Source of the DNA: Salminus brasiliensis
Lineage: Eukaryota > Chordata > Actinopteri > Characiformes > Bryconidae
Direction of reading: 5' to 3'
Length of the DNA: 64,000 bases
Assembly (NCBI RefSeq): GCF_030463535.1
Contig: NC_132893.1
Coordinates: 23,416,782-23,480,781, forward strand
Of this stretch, positions 35,425-50,035 are shown piece after piece. The notes under the pieces were generated by a model, which saw only the letters and a program-made list of their open reading frames with translations, did not search any database and was not told where the DNA came from. Positions within the stretch are counted from its first letter, which is position 1; each line of letters starts with the position of its first letter. The translations under genes and the position numbers were made by a program.

Positions 35425-38400
35425 TAGAGATGGTAAAAAACAAAGAAAGGAAAGAAAGGTATAGGGAAGCAAGATAAAAGTATAAAGATTATAAAGAATG
35501 TTGCATGGTAGAAAACAATCGTCATCTGTAATCAAACCTGCTAAACATTAGCTGTATTAGCTTATTCAATAACCATGTGCCTTTGAGACAACTGTTAAAT
35601 ACCAGTACACACTATAAACATACTTAAAAATATAAATGCAGGAAACATAAGACAAATTTCTTGTTGTCCAGGACTGGAAAATGGAGGGCAACAGGACTCA
35701 TAATCCAGCAGTCCAGCATCCAGTTTTTACCAATAAAACCCTTACTGCTCAAATAAACAGCTTTATGGTAAGGTTTCTAAGATGGCTAACTTGACTTTCA
35801 CACAGTATTGGATTTCCAGTTCTATTAAGTTCATTTTACAAATTCTGAACTACTGAATATTTAAGCACTGAATCCTCCCATACAGGTGTCTCCGACACAC
35901 GTTTTGGACGTCTATTGATTTCCTTTACAACAGTCCCTTCAGAGCAGTTTGAGGATAAGTGTCTGTATACACTCGCATTACATCAATTCACTCTCTCCAT
36001 TTTTCTTAATGCACTCATTCAGGGAGAGCATATCTGCCGCTAATACTGTAATGAAAATCATTTAGTAAACTTGAAGTCACTTTGGCTGCTGAGGACAATC
36101 CGGCCTGATCGATGCTATTGACGGCTTGAGGAGTCCCTGAACGAATGCGGCTAATTCTGAAAGCGCGAACAGAGGAAGGTCGAAAAGAAGCATGCTGCAG
36201 TGAGTGGATTGAGCTGTAACATATCCATCAATAAACAGGCAGCCATGCTGGCCTATCTATTCGCTGAAAGGCCAGGAATGCAGGGAGGTGATCTCTGCAC
36301 CGCCTCTGCTGCCCGTCGGATACACAGGATAAGGAGTGCTGTTTATTTATCACGGAAATGGGCCAGCATGACAAATAAATAGAAGAGAGGCAACAGAGTC
36401 AACCTGATACATTTAAAACAGCAGCATGTGTGAGAAGAAAAACAAGGAGCACCATTCACAACCGATTCAACTAAAAATGGAATGTGTATTTGCCAAAAAC
36501 ACTGGAAAAAGACACATATCCCTGAATCTCATTACTGATGTTTCTTGTAATATAGTGTAAAGCTAAATCAGGTGGACAATAATAAAAGCCCATATTAGCA
36601 GTTCGTTTAACCAACACATATTAGTGTGTATTAGTGTGTTGAAGAAGCGTGGGCTTAATGGTTTGTAGAGGGGGTAAAATATACAGAGGGTGACTAAAGT
36701 CTAGACAGATAAAACTGAAATTTTCATGAAAAATAACAATGAAATTTTAGAATTTAGAAAATTTGTAATTTTTTTAAATGCCTTTAATTTTGTTTCTATT
36801 GAAGCTCGTGTTCAGGTGACTGTCAGACACCTTAGATCTTTACATAAGAGGCTTTTGCAAAAACTTGTGGGGTCAACGCAGCTCGAGTTCATGCTGTTAG
36901 TACAGCAAACAGGGCACATAGTACTGAAAGAAAATTGGAAATTCTTAAATGTATGTTCATTTAATCCTTTGTATCAAATACTGTGTAATAAATTAGAAAT
37001 AAACACAAAATATAAGCATTTTGACTAGTGGTCTTGGATTCCACAGTATGGTAAATGTCTCCCAACTTAACCTTGAGGACGAGAATAAAGTGTTTTTACT
37101 CAAAGAAACTCATTTCCTGACAATTCACAGAAACCGATGATATTATTGGTAGATAAAGCACTGGTAAACTAACACTATTGGAGTCTGTTGGAGCTTGATT
37201 TCTAACCACATTAAATTAGATGACCTAATATTATCAGTTATCAGACTTTGTTTTAGCTTGTTAACTTGTCATGTTGCGCAGGCCCTAATGCTGTGATCTT
37301 CATAATGAACCCAAGACAAAAGAGTCAATGACACTATTATGATATTACACTGGCACAGAGCAGAGTTGACTGCTTGTTCCTCCGCATTTGGCAAGTCTAG
37401 TGTGTTTTTTGCTGTGCTACCTGTGCAGTAACAGGTGTGTATGTGTGCGCGCGCGTGTGTGGCGGACATCACAGACGTGCCCTTTGTGGCCTCTCTGTGG
37501 CAGCAGGCCACAGCCTCTGCCCAAGCCACTGCCACTGCCTTTTGTCCACCATTTTAATAATCTCAATCAAATTGAGAAAATGATCAAACAAAATTGCATT
37601 TTGAGCTTCATAAGCTGTGTAATATCTATTCTGTTAAATTGGGGCCCGTAATTGCCTCTTGGGGCGAGATGAGGCACAACAAAGTCAGGCGATCTGAGCT
37701 TGCCATTTTCCTCAAGACTGAGAAACACAGCTTTTGCAATGAGGACTTCAAAGGCTTGCAGTTCTTGAATTGCATTTGGTTGCTATTGTGGCCGCCCAGG
37801 CAATCTTGATTAGGTGTTTACACTGAGGCAGGGTGTACAGTGGCAGAGAGCTGCGGAGCCTCAGTCTAGAGCTATTAAGAGATTGTACATTATGTTCCTG
37901 GCTTTGAAGTGAGGGTCTGGGAGATGACGAGGGACTCCGGCTGAGTGCAATGGCAGAAGATTGCTCTGCTACTTCTGTCTTTATCAAAGGAGCCTCTGCA
38001 GGGGCTCAGCATCACTCCCCCACTCGCGGCCACAAAGTTGGCGCATTATGAGATTGTGTACATTTAATAACATAGCTAATTATCGGGAGTAAGGAGTCTG
38101 TCAAAGAGCAAATAGTGGCTTTTAAAAGGGAGCAACACCACGCTCACACAAGGCCAGGTAATGATGCTGAAACTGATGTGATTTGATAGCATGCCTTTTT
38201 TTTTTCCTTTGAAAAAAATACAAATAAATAAAAAGGCACTGTGAAGGGCAAATGTCAGACTATAAGATCAGATAGATGGGACCATGCCATATAAAGCCTT
38301 GTGATCTTTGCTTTTACATCCCATAAAACCAAATAAAAACAAACGAACGCAAAACAATCTGAGCTTCATTTCGAGAAAGGAAGGAAAAACATACAATGCT

Positions 38401-41400
38401 AAAACCAAAACTAATCACACGAGTCAATCTTTGTTATTCGGGTTCGGATGATAAAATAAGACAAGATAAAGGGGTTTTAGACCTTAACAACCTCCATCTA
38501 CACTATGAGTCTTACCTGACAGACTCCAGTGGTCTGTGGAGGTACAATCAGCGCGGCATTTAGGGAGGGAAGCCCTCGCTCTGTTTACCGTGTCACAATG
38601 CTAACAGCTCTTCACTATGCTAATGCAGCTGACATGAGACATTAAGGTGGGTATGGGCTCAGATGGGCCGGCAAAGGCCTGAAATGTAGCAAATCCTCAT
38701 ATGCTGCACTGCGCAGACAGGCCGAGCCTGCCAATTACACGGCAGGGCCAGGTGCACTGATAGCTAAGAGCCTATTGGTAACCATGCCTCTCTGATGTTC
38801 TTAATAGCTACTGTTGTGCAGATCAACTCATAATAGGCACTACATAGCCAGACATGCTTCCTTTTCCTTTTTCTGCTCCCAGTGTCTGCCAAATTAATTT
38901 CCGAGCCCCAGTTAGATTAGGCCGCTTGTTCTCTTTCAGTACGGGCCCACTATAATAGCAAGGTCACTTACACATTCAGATTTTTTTTTCTTTTAAAAAG
39001 AGCAGTGATACAGGTCAGGTCATATCAAATATGGTATACTTGTTGAACAGAAACAGTGCGGACATCTGCTTACAATGGACTAAAGAAAGCAAGCTGTTCT
39101 GAACCAAAAAATGAAAAGCTGCAGAACATCTGTAATGTCAGTTACAATTATACTTCAGGTCAACCATTTTTTGCCTTTCGTTTGTATGTAAATAATTTAA
39201 TTACAATTGTTTACATTATAAAACCCAATAAGCTTATGTCTTATTCTGTATTTACATACATTTATTATTATTTACTATAAAATTATCTATATCCATAGGC
39301 CTATCAACTAGCTTAAATAACTTACTTTGAGAATATTAAAATAAAAAAGTACCATAATAGCTAGCTGCAGATCATTTGATTCATTACTGAATTTGTTAAA
39401 ATAGCTTGCAATTTTTAAGCATATAATTAAACTGAAGACTATCTAATTATGAGGCCAGTTTTTCAACTAATTCTATTTACAGTCTTGGAGACAAAAATTA
39501 AATCAACAATGAGAAGACAGAAAGACAGCATAGACAGAGGAGGTTGGATGGAGAGATGGAGATTGTGTGTTGTGTTATTGCGGCCCCTGGTGGCTCACTA
39601 AGAGAATACAGTATAACATCTGTTGATTACTTTTATTTAACAACTGGATGTCACACCCTTAAAATAGCTGTTCTTTAAGGGTTCTTCACTAAAGGGGGTT
39701 CACTATAACCACTTCACTAAAGTTCTATAACAAACTCAACAACTTAAAGAGTCATCTGAATGTCTAAATGGCTATTTGCGGTGGAAAACCTCCAGTACAC
39801 GGCTCTTTAAACAAAGCAATGTCTCTGTATGTCCTGGAATTGGGTTCTACTATTACTGAACTATCAAAGAACACTGTTCTAGTACAATTTAATATTTTTT
39901 GCTTTATGTAAGAACAGCAAAAAAAAGAAAAACACATACCTCATTTGACTCATCTTGTGTCCTTCCCTTTTGCCCATAGGCCTTCAGATAGGACCCTTGT
40001 TTATGAGTGTTCATACCCAAGGTTGCTTTATTGCGCTCCACTATGTCTTCTCTCGGTCTGGGCTGTTTAACTTTTCGTGAATGTCTCCTCTGTGGGAGTG
40101 CCAAGTTGAGCGTGTCTTTACTTTCTTCCTGAGCAGAAGCACGGCTTTGATCCTCTCTGTCATATTGCTTGTTACTGTCTCTCTGCTGCCTGGGTCGTGA
40201 AGAAGTAGAGGGCAAGATTTCAGCTGCGCTTTGGTGGTCTGCAAATCTGTCCCTTGTTTTCAAGGCCCTGTCTGATTTCAAACGTGGTGTGCTCTCAGAT
40301 GATGCATATGAACTTCGCTGAACCGACAGCGTTGTGTCTTCATGACTGAATTGGCTCTGTTGTGGGTGAAGGTGAAAGGAAGATGAAGGAGGCCTTGGAT
40401 GAACAATATCAATCGCTGCTGAAGCAGGGTTTCTCACTACTGTATATTCATGCCTTCCTATGGAGGCTGCCTCTTCTGTGTGCCCGGTGATGTCTCCAGG
40501 CACACCACAAGAGTCCAGGGAGAGGCTAGTTTGAACATGGTGGAGAAACTCTGCATCAGCCAGATTCCTCCTCCAGTTGGGATCGTAGCGCAAATCAGCA
40601 TATTCGTCTCCAAGAAGGTTCTGTCTGAAAAGAGAAGCAAGTTACATACACATAATTACTGGTTAGTACTTTTACTTTTCTTGTAAATTTGTTTAATAGC
40701 ACTTTGTAGATGTAAATGTACTGACTGTACTGACTACTGGACACTCTGTCCACCACAGAACCACTATTGCACAGATATTGTTTGGGTTGTGGACCATTGG
40801 AGTGACATGTCATTTTATAGCATTTGGTTGATTCTGACCACAGAACCACTGTTAAGCTGAGGCATTTAAACAACCAGTAATGTAACAACACTGGATTCAC
40901 TCATACCAGTGCAACATCCACTAAAATGCTCTAACATGTGGTCCCTTTCCATTGATGGGTGTGGTAGAGGTTTGTGCAGCAAGTGTTTCTGATAAAATGG
41001 CCGTTAACAAGAACATTACCAAGACATCATGTAATAAAGTTGGACTTTACATGTTTCATACTGAAAAGAAATGTCAGATTAGGCCATGGTTATTATCTAC
41101 TAACTTAATTTCACATACATGCGTTTAGTAAACGAAGCCTACAGCCATTAAAGCAATCTACAATAAGCATTCAAGCTGGAGGGAAAAGATCTAGTACATC
41201 ACCCAGCCCATACTTTTCATTTCTTTTGCCTGATGTAGTCTCGTCCTTGTGTTTCCCCCACCTTAGCCTCTAATGACTAAGGGTCTTGAAACCACAATTG
41301 GGGCATAGTTTTGAAAATGGCTAATTCAAGGGTATGAAATAGGTTGAAATTACTACCTAATGTGCTCCTTGCATCACTGGATGAAAAGATCTCATTAAAA

Positions 41401-44315
41401 TAATTAGAAGAGTGCCTCTTTGTTGCACAGCTCTGAATACTACAAGATGCACTTCACATCTCATGATGCCAAATACGGCGCAGGCGAGGCGTATGGCTCT
41501 CCAGCCAACGAGGGCAAGAGGGCAGGGAACGACTTAGTAATGACTCGGTTCAAATGAGCTTGAGAATGCAGTGTGGGCTCACAGCTGTGGAAGCTCCTTA
41601 ACATACGAAAACCCTCTCAAGGCTTTTTTTCTCGGGTTGCACCAAAATGAAACCCAGTCCCACCATGAGCACTGCGGTTTGCTTTGTATTTCAAACAGAG
41701 AGCAGGGCTCCTGTCTACCAAATAGGCTTGGATGATAATGTAATATGATCTCAATTCAGTTATAATTATATGCAAGAGTTACAGAGCCTTACCTTATTGC
41801 TGGCACTTTAATACTTTGTGAAATTTGTGAAATTACCATTTAATCATCAACTAATAATACTTAATCATTTTATTTGGTATCCATACTCTGGACAGACTGA
41901 TTGGCATTTCCTTGGTCTGAAACAAAAATATTGTCAAACTGGCATGTTGGCTCTTTTCTATTGGATAGGCTTGTCCATTTTACTACATTTCTCATGTATA
42001 AAAACGTATTTTTTCATCTGAATGTGCCCCAGCAGTCTTTGCAAGACTGATAAAATGATACGCTATCAGTTATAATCTTTATAATCTTGTGCTCAAAGCA
42101 TGCATATGCATAGTTTATTAGATGGAGATGTTCTGTACTGTACATTAAGATATTTGTATTTATGGAATGGTTAAATAGAGGAAAAATAATAATAATCAAT
42201 TATTGGCCTAAGGCAACACACAATTTTACATGAACATTAATGCTAATTAATAAAAAGCTACATATCTGGGCAGTAAGTGTCAATTTGCTTAGTAAAAAAT
42301 CTATTACAATACATACAAATAACATTCATATAAAAGTAGTGTTTTATGTCACTGTGTTCATTACAACATGTCAAAAGCTCCCCTTAATGGTAGGCTGATA
42401 TTATTTATAGTTATCATCCAACACCTGGATATGTATATATCTTGAGAGAATTTTAATAACCGTTTGCTTCAGTTTAATTAACTAATGATTACAACAGTAT
42501 AAGTTGTGACTATTAAACATGAACTACATGAGTGTTAAGTGGCTCTTCACAGATCTTCACAGTTTATCAATAGGGGCAAAAATAAATAAATTAATAAATA
42601 CATCAAAACAAATCACGCCTCCTTCAATCTACTGTGGGAAGATAACGAGTGGGGTCACACACAGTCAGGGTGGACACAGTCTCGTCTACAGCCGTCCTGC
42701 CTAAAGCTCGAGGCTGGGGTGAAGGTGGAGGAGTTTAGACAGACGCTGCGATAGACACTTCAGATTCCAGCATCTGTGTTTCCACAGCGCAGAATGGCCT
42801 CCCATTTAAACCACAACAAAGCATCTGCTTTTTTAATAGGCTTCAGAATGAGGCTTTATTGTGATAACCTCCTGCAGCATAAAAATCTAATTTCCTTTAA
42901 ATGGAGGGTAGTCATATGGAAAGTGCCAAAATTAGAGGTCTTTCAACTAAATTAAAATGCACGCACTCTAACATCATTTTCAAAGACTGCCATTATCTAT
43001 TAGGCGAGTGAATACAAGCTGTTAATCATTTCAATTATGTTTCCTGGGCTGCTCTACAATAAAAAGGTCTTATCGTGTTGGGAGTGATCTATTCTATGTC
43101 AGGTATCGCCATTGTTTACCGGCTCTATTTCAGAGAGCCTAATTACTCACATCCATTACCGACGGCACAATATACTGTACTACTCTCAATGGGGCATTGA
43201 AGTCGATGTTGGATAATTACATGAATATTTAGGGGTTAGGCTATGCTTTATTCCTCTAAACTCTAAATTTTCTTCACAGTGTAAAACAAAACAAATGCTA
43301 AATTGTATCAGCAAACATTGCAATGCAAAGTTCTGGTGAATCCTCCATTTCCCCCAATACTTTACTAACTTTTTGCCCTGTGGATTTATGTAGGCCGACT
43401 AAAGCGACTGTAATTCATTTTACATGGTCTTCTCCCAATCCCTCTATTAAACAGGCTGTTTTTCTTTAATAACCTATACTATATAGACAAAAAGTATTAG
43501 GACACCTGCTTATTTATTGCTTCTTCCGAAATTAAGGGTATTAAAAAGAGTTTATCTTGCTTTTGTTGGAGTATCTGTCTGCACTATCCAGGGAGGACTA
43601 GATTTTGAAGCAATGCAGTGAGGATTTGATTGCATTCAGCAACAAAAGTGTTAATAAGGTCAGGATGTTGAAAGATCACCACCCCACCTCATCTCCCATC
43701 TCTTTTCAAAAGTTTTGGACGGAGCACCATCCATCATTTCAAAGTACACAGTTCCACTGCTCCACAGCTCAATGCTGGGGGCTTTATACCCCTCTAGCCC
43801 ACGTCTGGCATTGTGCCTGGCATAATGAATGCATCCATATGTAATATGTTCTGGTTTTCATAGCATCAAAAACGCAGTCCTTTGGGGCTTGATTTCCATA
43901 ATGATGTTTACATTAAATTCTGAAAAGATGAGAAAACCCAACTCTACAACAGCTGTATGTTACTGTATGACTACCTTGTCAAAGTCGTGTTTTTGCTCGG
44001 AGGTCCACATATCCTGGCAGCAGGGGGCTGTATTTCTGTCCTGCTGTATAAATCATCACAGTCCTCATTCACAGAAAACTCATGTCCGCTGTTGTTGTCT
44101 TCATCCATAACACGCTGTTTTAGCTCCCGTTGGTAAGCTTTTTCCTGCACCAAACTTTCAGTATCGGACTCTAAGGAGTCCCAAAGATTAGGAGACACAT
44201 TTCCACTCCTTGAACCAGTATCATCGTTCACGAGAGGTTTTATTTTGGGCGTTTTACTCGTGTCTGCCCCGTCTTTGCCGCAGTCATCTCGTTGTTCAGT
44301 GATGCCGTTATCCAT
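29346..44315 (-). CDS. jhy: Jhy (C11orf63-type, cilium-associated protein)
   Basis: Eight coding exons on the - strand: 44315-43975, 40624-39940, 35363-35259, 34277-33769, 32958-32688, 31072-30986, 30513-30379 and 29591-29346. All join in frame to 792 residues (human JHY about 799). Seen in the protein: an acidic low-complexity N-terminus, the conserved stretch DEYADLRYDPNWRRNLADAE at the start of exon 2, a long polar disordered middle, YKAYTLKDYRSLNQEV at the exon 5/6 junction, a basic region AEKIRRQKLYSNVIREQNKK, and a C-terminal helical LAALEMLRKRHEQEKQAV. There are no catalytic motifs. The mouse gene is known from a juvenile-hydrocephalus mutant with defective ependymal cilia. The start is the ATG at 44315; a codon 12 bases upstream is TTG, not ATG. 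An RFX-type X-box lies upstream. Confidence 0.92.
29592..30378 (-). other. jhy intron 7
   Basis: AT-rich intron with three tandem copies of about AGAGCAGGAAACAC near 29965-30005. No other element. Confidence 0.8.
31073..32687 (-). other. jhy intron 5
   Basis: Contains a degenerate minisatellite (31850-32075, listed separately) and a repeat-free block at about 32080-32340 with an octamer ATGCAAAT (32157-32164) and several AATTAA cores. Also a stretch of complex DNA at 31340-31560. Both are candidate regulatory DNA. Confidence 0.6.
31850..32075. repeat. Degenerate minisatellite, about 35-50 bp unit
   Basis: Five to six consecutive units, each opening with a variant of CTGTAGTTACCTGGTGCTT (31855, 31901, 31950, 31981, 32026, 32059 or nearby) and continuing with GTGTAAATGGAAGCT-like sequence. 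Located in jhy intron 5. Confidence 0.65.
32959..33768 (-). other. jhy intron 4
   Basis: AT-rich intron holding the terminal Tc1-like fragment at 33585-33702. Nothing else is recognised. Confidence 0.8.
33585..33702 (-). mobile_element. Tc1-like terminal fragment in jhy intron 4
   Basis: Reads GACTTGCCTAATACAACCCACC, then AGACAATCAATG, and ends TAATATTATGGCTGATCAGTG, the inverted terminal repeat of the GATCAGCCATAACATTA family. It ends about 65 bases before the jhy exon 4 donor. Confidence 0.7.
34278..35258 (-). other. jhy intron 3, with repeat-free block 34660-35130
   Basis: The part at 34660-35130 is complex and repeat-free, with balanced base composition and CAAAATAATGATGC, TTATGCATTAG and GCATGTAATG motifs. 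The 35160-35218 part is GA-rich. Candidate enhancer DNA for bsx or jhy, based on texture only. Confidence 0.4.
35159..35218. repeat. GA-rich microsatellite in jhy intron 3
   Basis: Imperfect (AG)n/(AAAG)n purine tract about 40 bases downstream (in transcript sense) of the exon 3 donor. Confidence 0.9.
35381..35430. repeat. (AG)n microsatellite serving as jhy exon 3 polypyrimidine tract
   Basis: A pure AG run on + reads (CT)n on the transcribed sense strand and ends 17 bases before the exon 3 AG acceptor at 35364. It therefore forms most of that acceptor's polypyrimidine tract. Confidence 0.9.
35431..39939 (-). other. jhy intron 2, several repeat-free blocks
   Basis: About 4.5 kb with little transposon content. 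Blocks at about 35880-36400, 37480-38190 and 38550-38980 are complex, balanced and rich in AATTA, TAATTA, CATTA and CAATTA cores. Between them are AT-rich stretches and a short (GC/GT) run at 37447-37460. The 100-codon open frame at 36726 resembles no family I know. The blocks look like conserved non-coding elements that could regulate bsx. Confidence 0.4.
39655..39865. mobile_element. Possible MITE remnant
   Basis: AT-rich stretch with GGGTTCTTCACTAAAGG, CAAATGGCTATTTGCGGTG-like and ACGGCTCTTTAAA motifs, loosely like the TTAAAAATAAA element at 4368-4642. Ends not well defined. Confidence 0.3.
40625..43974 (-). other. jhy intron 1, repeat-free blocks and one MITE
   Basis: 3.35 kb intron bounded by GTAGTC and TTTTCAG (sense strand). 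Blocks at about 41090-41720 and 42760-43450 are complex and repeat-free. A MITE (copy C) lies at 43478-43825. Other parts are AT-rich. Confidence 0.45.
43478..43825 (+). mobile_element. Inverted-repeat MITE of the CACTATAT family, copy C (3' truncated)
   Basis: Begins ACTATATAGACAAAAAGTATTAGGACACC. Its interior matches copies B, D and E (CTTTTGTTGGAGTATCTGTC, TTTGATTGCATTCAGCAACA, GATCACCACCCCACCTCAT, TATACCCCTCTAGCCCA). The right terminal repeat is missing, as homology ends near GGCATTGTGCCTGGCA. Confidence 0.75.
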
Positions 44316-44780
44316 ATCACGAGCCAATGTTATTTAGCTAGCTAGCTTTTAACGCAAATCTTTTGTATTTAGCTACATTCCTGACAATGTGTGAGATAAC
44401 GTTCATTACAGACAAGATAGCTAGATAGCTAGCTAGCTAATTATCTAGCAAGGTTAGTCTAGTTAATTGTGTTCCTTAACAATCAATTAAGACTAATCAA
44501 TCAACGTTAGCTATAGCTAGTTATCCTTGCTAGCACTCGGTTAGTTAGCTAGCTAGCTTGACTGTTGCCTTAGCTAACCTTAGTTTATTTCGGACAGGCA
44601 GTAATGACAGTAAAGAAACTACGCGAATGATAATCTCCTTTAGAAAGCATTAAACCGTACATCGTTTGACCAGCACACAGCGACTGAAAGACTGAACAGA
44701 AAACGTTAGTTAATGAAGCTCATTGTTGTCAAACGCAGGCAGACTTCTCACCCCTCGAGCCGTTGTTGGTGCTACAGGGC
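44316..44780 (-). other. jhy 5' UTR and upstream, GCTAGC-rich
   Basis: Presumed jhy leader and first promoter DNA. It contains repeated GCTAGC/TAGCTA palindromes (about 44336-44350, 44415-44440 and 44540-44560). A possible donor (GGGGTGAGAAG, near 44750 on the - strand) could mark a 5'-UTR intron. The true start site is unknown. Confidence 0.35.
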
Positions 44781-44788
44781 GCTTACAC

Positions 44789-44802
44789 GTTGCCAGGGCA
44801 AC
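44789..44802 (-). promoter_or_regulatory. X-box (RFX binding site) upstream of jhy
   Basis: GTTGCCAGGGCAAC is a perfect 6+6 palindrome around two bases and fits the RFX consensus GTTRCCNNRGYAAC in full. It lies about 475 bases before the jhy start codon, in a CpG-rich stretch (CGCG and ACGCG). RFX factors drive cilium genes, in keeping with the known ciliary role of JHY. Confidence 0.8.
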
Positions 44803-45515
44803 ACGGACGCGCGATGTTCGCACACGCGCAGTACGCGTAGGCAAGCAATGCGGTGCCAGTAAAAACCGAGGCTGCGCCCCTCTATAGGCCTGTGTCAGAC
44901 GTATTTCTATACAGGGGACGTATAACTAGTGCACGCTATCTTCATACAGCACTAGTAAAAATCGGTCACACTATACAAATGCTACCAGATTCGACTCTTT
45001 TTTTTTTTTTTTATTATTATTGCAGATGCACTGTCAGTTTTCCCTGGACACCCTTCTAATAAAAGCGTTCAGCTATTTTAGGGGACATCCATTGTCACAG
45101 TAGGAGTATTTTCTGTTTGTGCGAAATAGGCAGCCTAGTTTGCAGCTGTAATGCTGTACAAGTATAACCATGAGTGTAAAGCTTACAAACGATATTGTTA
45201 GAATAATGTTTGCAATGTCATTATAATTGAGCCATGATGTGGGGCTCCATACAAGGAGAAAGTCCCCCACAATAATTTACTAGTTATAGTCAACTTGTCA
45301 TATTGCCATGACATATCTTGAAGACTGCCACTACTACTGATATGCTCACGCTATATACTGATACACTCACTGGGACACATTCAGAGTTAAGAACAAAGTT
45401 CTTTTATAAGGGAATAAATAAACTAATAATGTTGCTGTGAATGCTAAAGACCTCTGCAAGATCAATAAAATGGTTTCATGTAAGCAGAGACAAGACAGAC
45501 AAGGATGGGAATAAG
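44803..45515. other. jhy-hspa8 spacer
   Basis: CpG-rich at its start, then a T-run (44997-45012) and AT-rich unique DNA. A 65-base piece at about 45044-45110 (GGACACCCTTCTAATA and ACATCCATTGTCACAG) is a broken end of the CACTATAT MITE. No gene. Confidence 0.5.
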
Positions 45516-45522
45516 TCACCAC

Positions 45523-45528
45523 TTTATT
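45523..45528 (-). terminator. hspa8 polyadenylation signal
   Basis: TTTATT on + is AATAAA on the - strand, about 265 bases after the hspa8 stop codon. It gives a 3' UTR of common length. Confidence 0.65.
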
Positions 45529-45791
45529 AACATTTACCTCAAGGCAAGAAACAAGGCAGTTTCAAAAAGGCTTATGAAACAGTTGATAAATAAACTATGG
45601 AACATTCAAGTACAAAAAAATCTGTTCCCTGTTGTGGAAGTGATCCTTTAATCCCCTTTTTTTCTGCAGTCACTCTGCAGCAGAATCCCAGCCAAAACCC
45701 CAGCACCACAAACAAGAGTTTAACAGGAATCCTGCTACAGAGGGTAAGAACAGTAAACATTGCTGTGGAGGTAGAGCAGGTTTGGAATGGC

Positions 45792-48931
<3,140 letters not shown>

Positions 48932-48936
48932 GATAC

Positions 48937-49817
48937 CTGTTTAAAAAAAAAAAAAAGTTTGAAAAAGGTTAAAACAGCTCTGCAGTTATAACATACACAT
49001 TTACCTAATCACTTCGAGTCACAAAACCATTATACCAACAGGCTAATGGCCGAACCACAACGTGCCGGAAGTGAGTCATGAGCACGTGGGTAAGGCTTCC
49101 AGAAGATTCCATGGCAGTTGCTTCAGAGCTGGCCACCATTACAGCTAGCTAGCTAGTTAGTTAGCCAACAGGCACACAGTAAGCCCTTAAGAAGCCGGTC
49201 AAAGGAAGCCAAGATTTTGCCCTTATTCAAAGCATATAGCTAGCAGTATATATAGAAAGCACCACATTAGAAATGAGTAGAAACAAGACACTTAAACCAG
49301 CGCCTTTTAAGATTTCAGATCCATTTGAATTGCTAAACATTAATTAATGCGAGTATGTAATTAGAAATACATTTTATATTTTCTACATGAGCTATGTATA
49401 TCTCCAATACGAGCCACAAGAGTTGCTGCACCTAATTAACCAACAAGAAGCGCTAACCGTCCTTGTTCACCTTTGTTTCACAGCATTGAGACCTCGACAC
49501 CAAGCTAGCCATTAGCTAGGTAGCTAACTAGCTAGCATTTTATAAAAAATTAGCCAACACTACAGTTATTTATCCTAACAATTAACCAACCTACTATTTA
49601 ACTTTGTATTTTCCACAAAACGAATCGATCTAGGGCCCCGTAATTTCCCTTAAAATACCGAATACGAGCGGCCGTTAGCCAGCGCTAGCCGCCGAGAACA
49701 CGAGGGGTTTATCACCACAGGTTCTTTAAAATAAAACGAAACTACCGGCAGGAGCGCAATGTGTTATAAATGTTTATAATAGATTAGAAAAATCGACCTT
49801 TTTAGCTACATACTCAC
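48937..49817 (-). other. hspa8 intron 1 (5' UTR)
   Basis: Donor TTG|GTGAGTA at 49817 and acceptor TTTAAACAG at 48937, with a pure poly-T tract in sense. Contains GCTAGC-type palindromes near 49145 and 49500-49540. No U14 copy is found here. Confidence 0.75.
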
Positions 49818-49893
49818 CAAGATACTTGAACAGAAGCAGATGAAAACGGGAGTTGTCGTGAGGCGGTGCCTGCCGTACCTCGCTGCTGCGGAG
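49818..49893 (-). other. hspa8 non-coding exon 1
   Basis: Leader exon on the - strand. The 3' border at 49818 is fixed by the GTGAGTA donor. The 5' end (about 49893) is placed some 25-30 bases after the TATA box and is approximate. Confidence 0.65.
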
Positions 49894-49919
49894 AGAACTC
49901 TCTTACGCGTTAGACCGCG

Positions 49920-50035
49920 TATATATTGCCGGCATTCTAACCAACCACAGCGCAGCTTCATGACGTCACCGCCAATACGATTCAAACAGTTCGTTTATCC
50001 CCGCCCACTGACGGAAGAAGAAAAGTGCTGATTGG
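49920..50035 (-). promoter_or_regulatory. hspa8 core promoter
   Basis: On the - strand there are, from proximal to distal, a TATA box (TATATA, 49920-49925), a consensus CRE (TGACGTCA, 49961-49968), a GC box (CCCCGCCC on +, 49999-50006) and a CCAAT box (ATTGG on +, 50031-50035). An imperfect heat-shock element (GAA-AC-GTC-TA-GAA, 50175-50187) lies farther up. It fits a strong housekeeping chaperone promoter. Confidence 0.7.

Noticed and set aside
35159-35430. CRISPR-like or other spaced repeats
   Set aside because: These are simple GA microsatellites in a vertebrate genome. No repeat-spacer structure occurs anywhere in the window.
36726-37028. 100-codon open frame on + in jhy intron 2
   Set aside because: AT-rich, no recognised domain and no codon bias. 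It could be a repeat remnant, but I cannot place it.
44316-44327. Start of jhy four codons upstream of 44315
   Set aside because: The codon there is TTG. The first ATG is at 44315.
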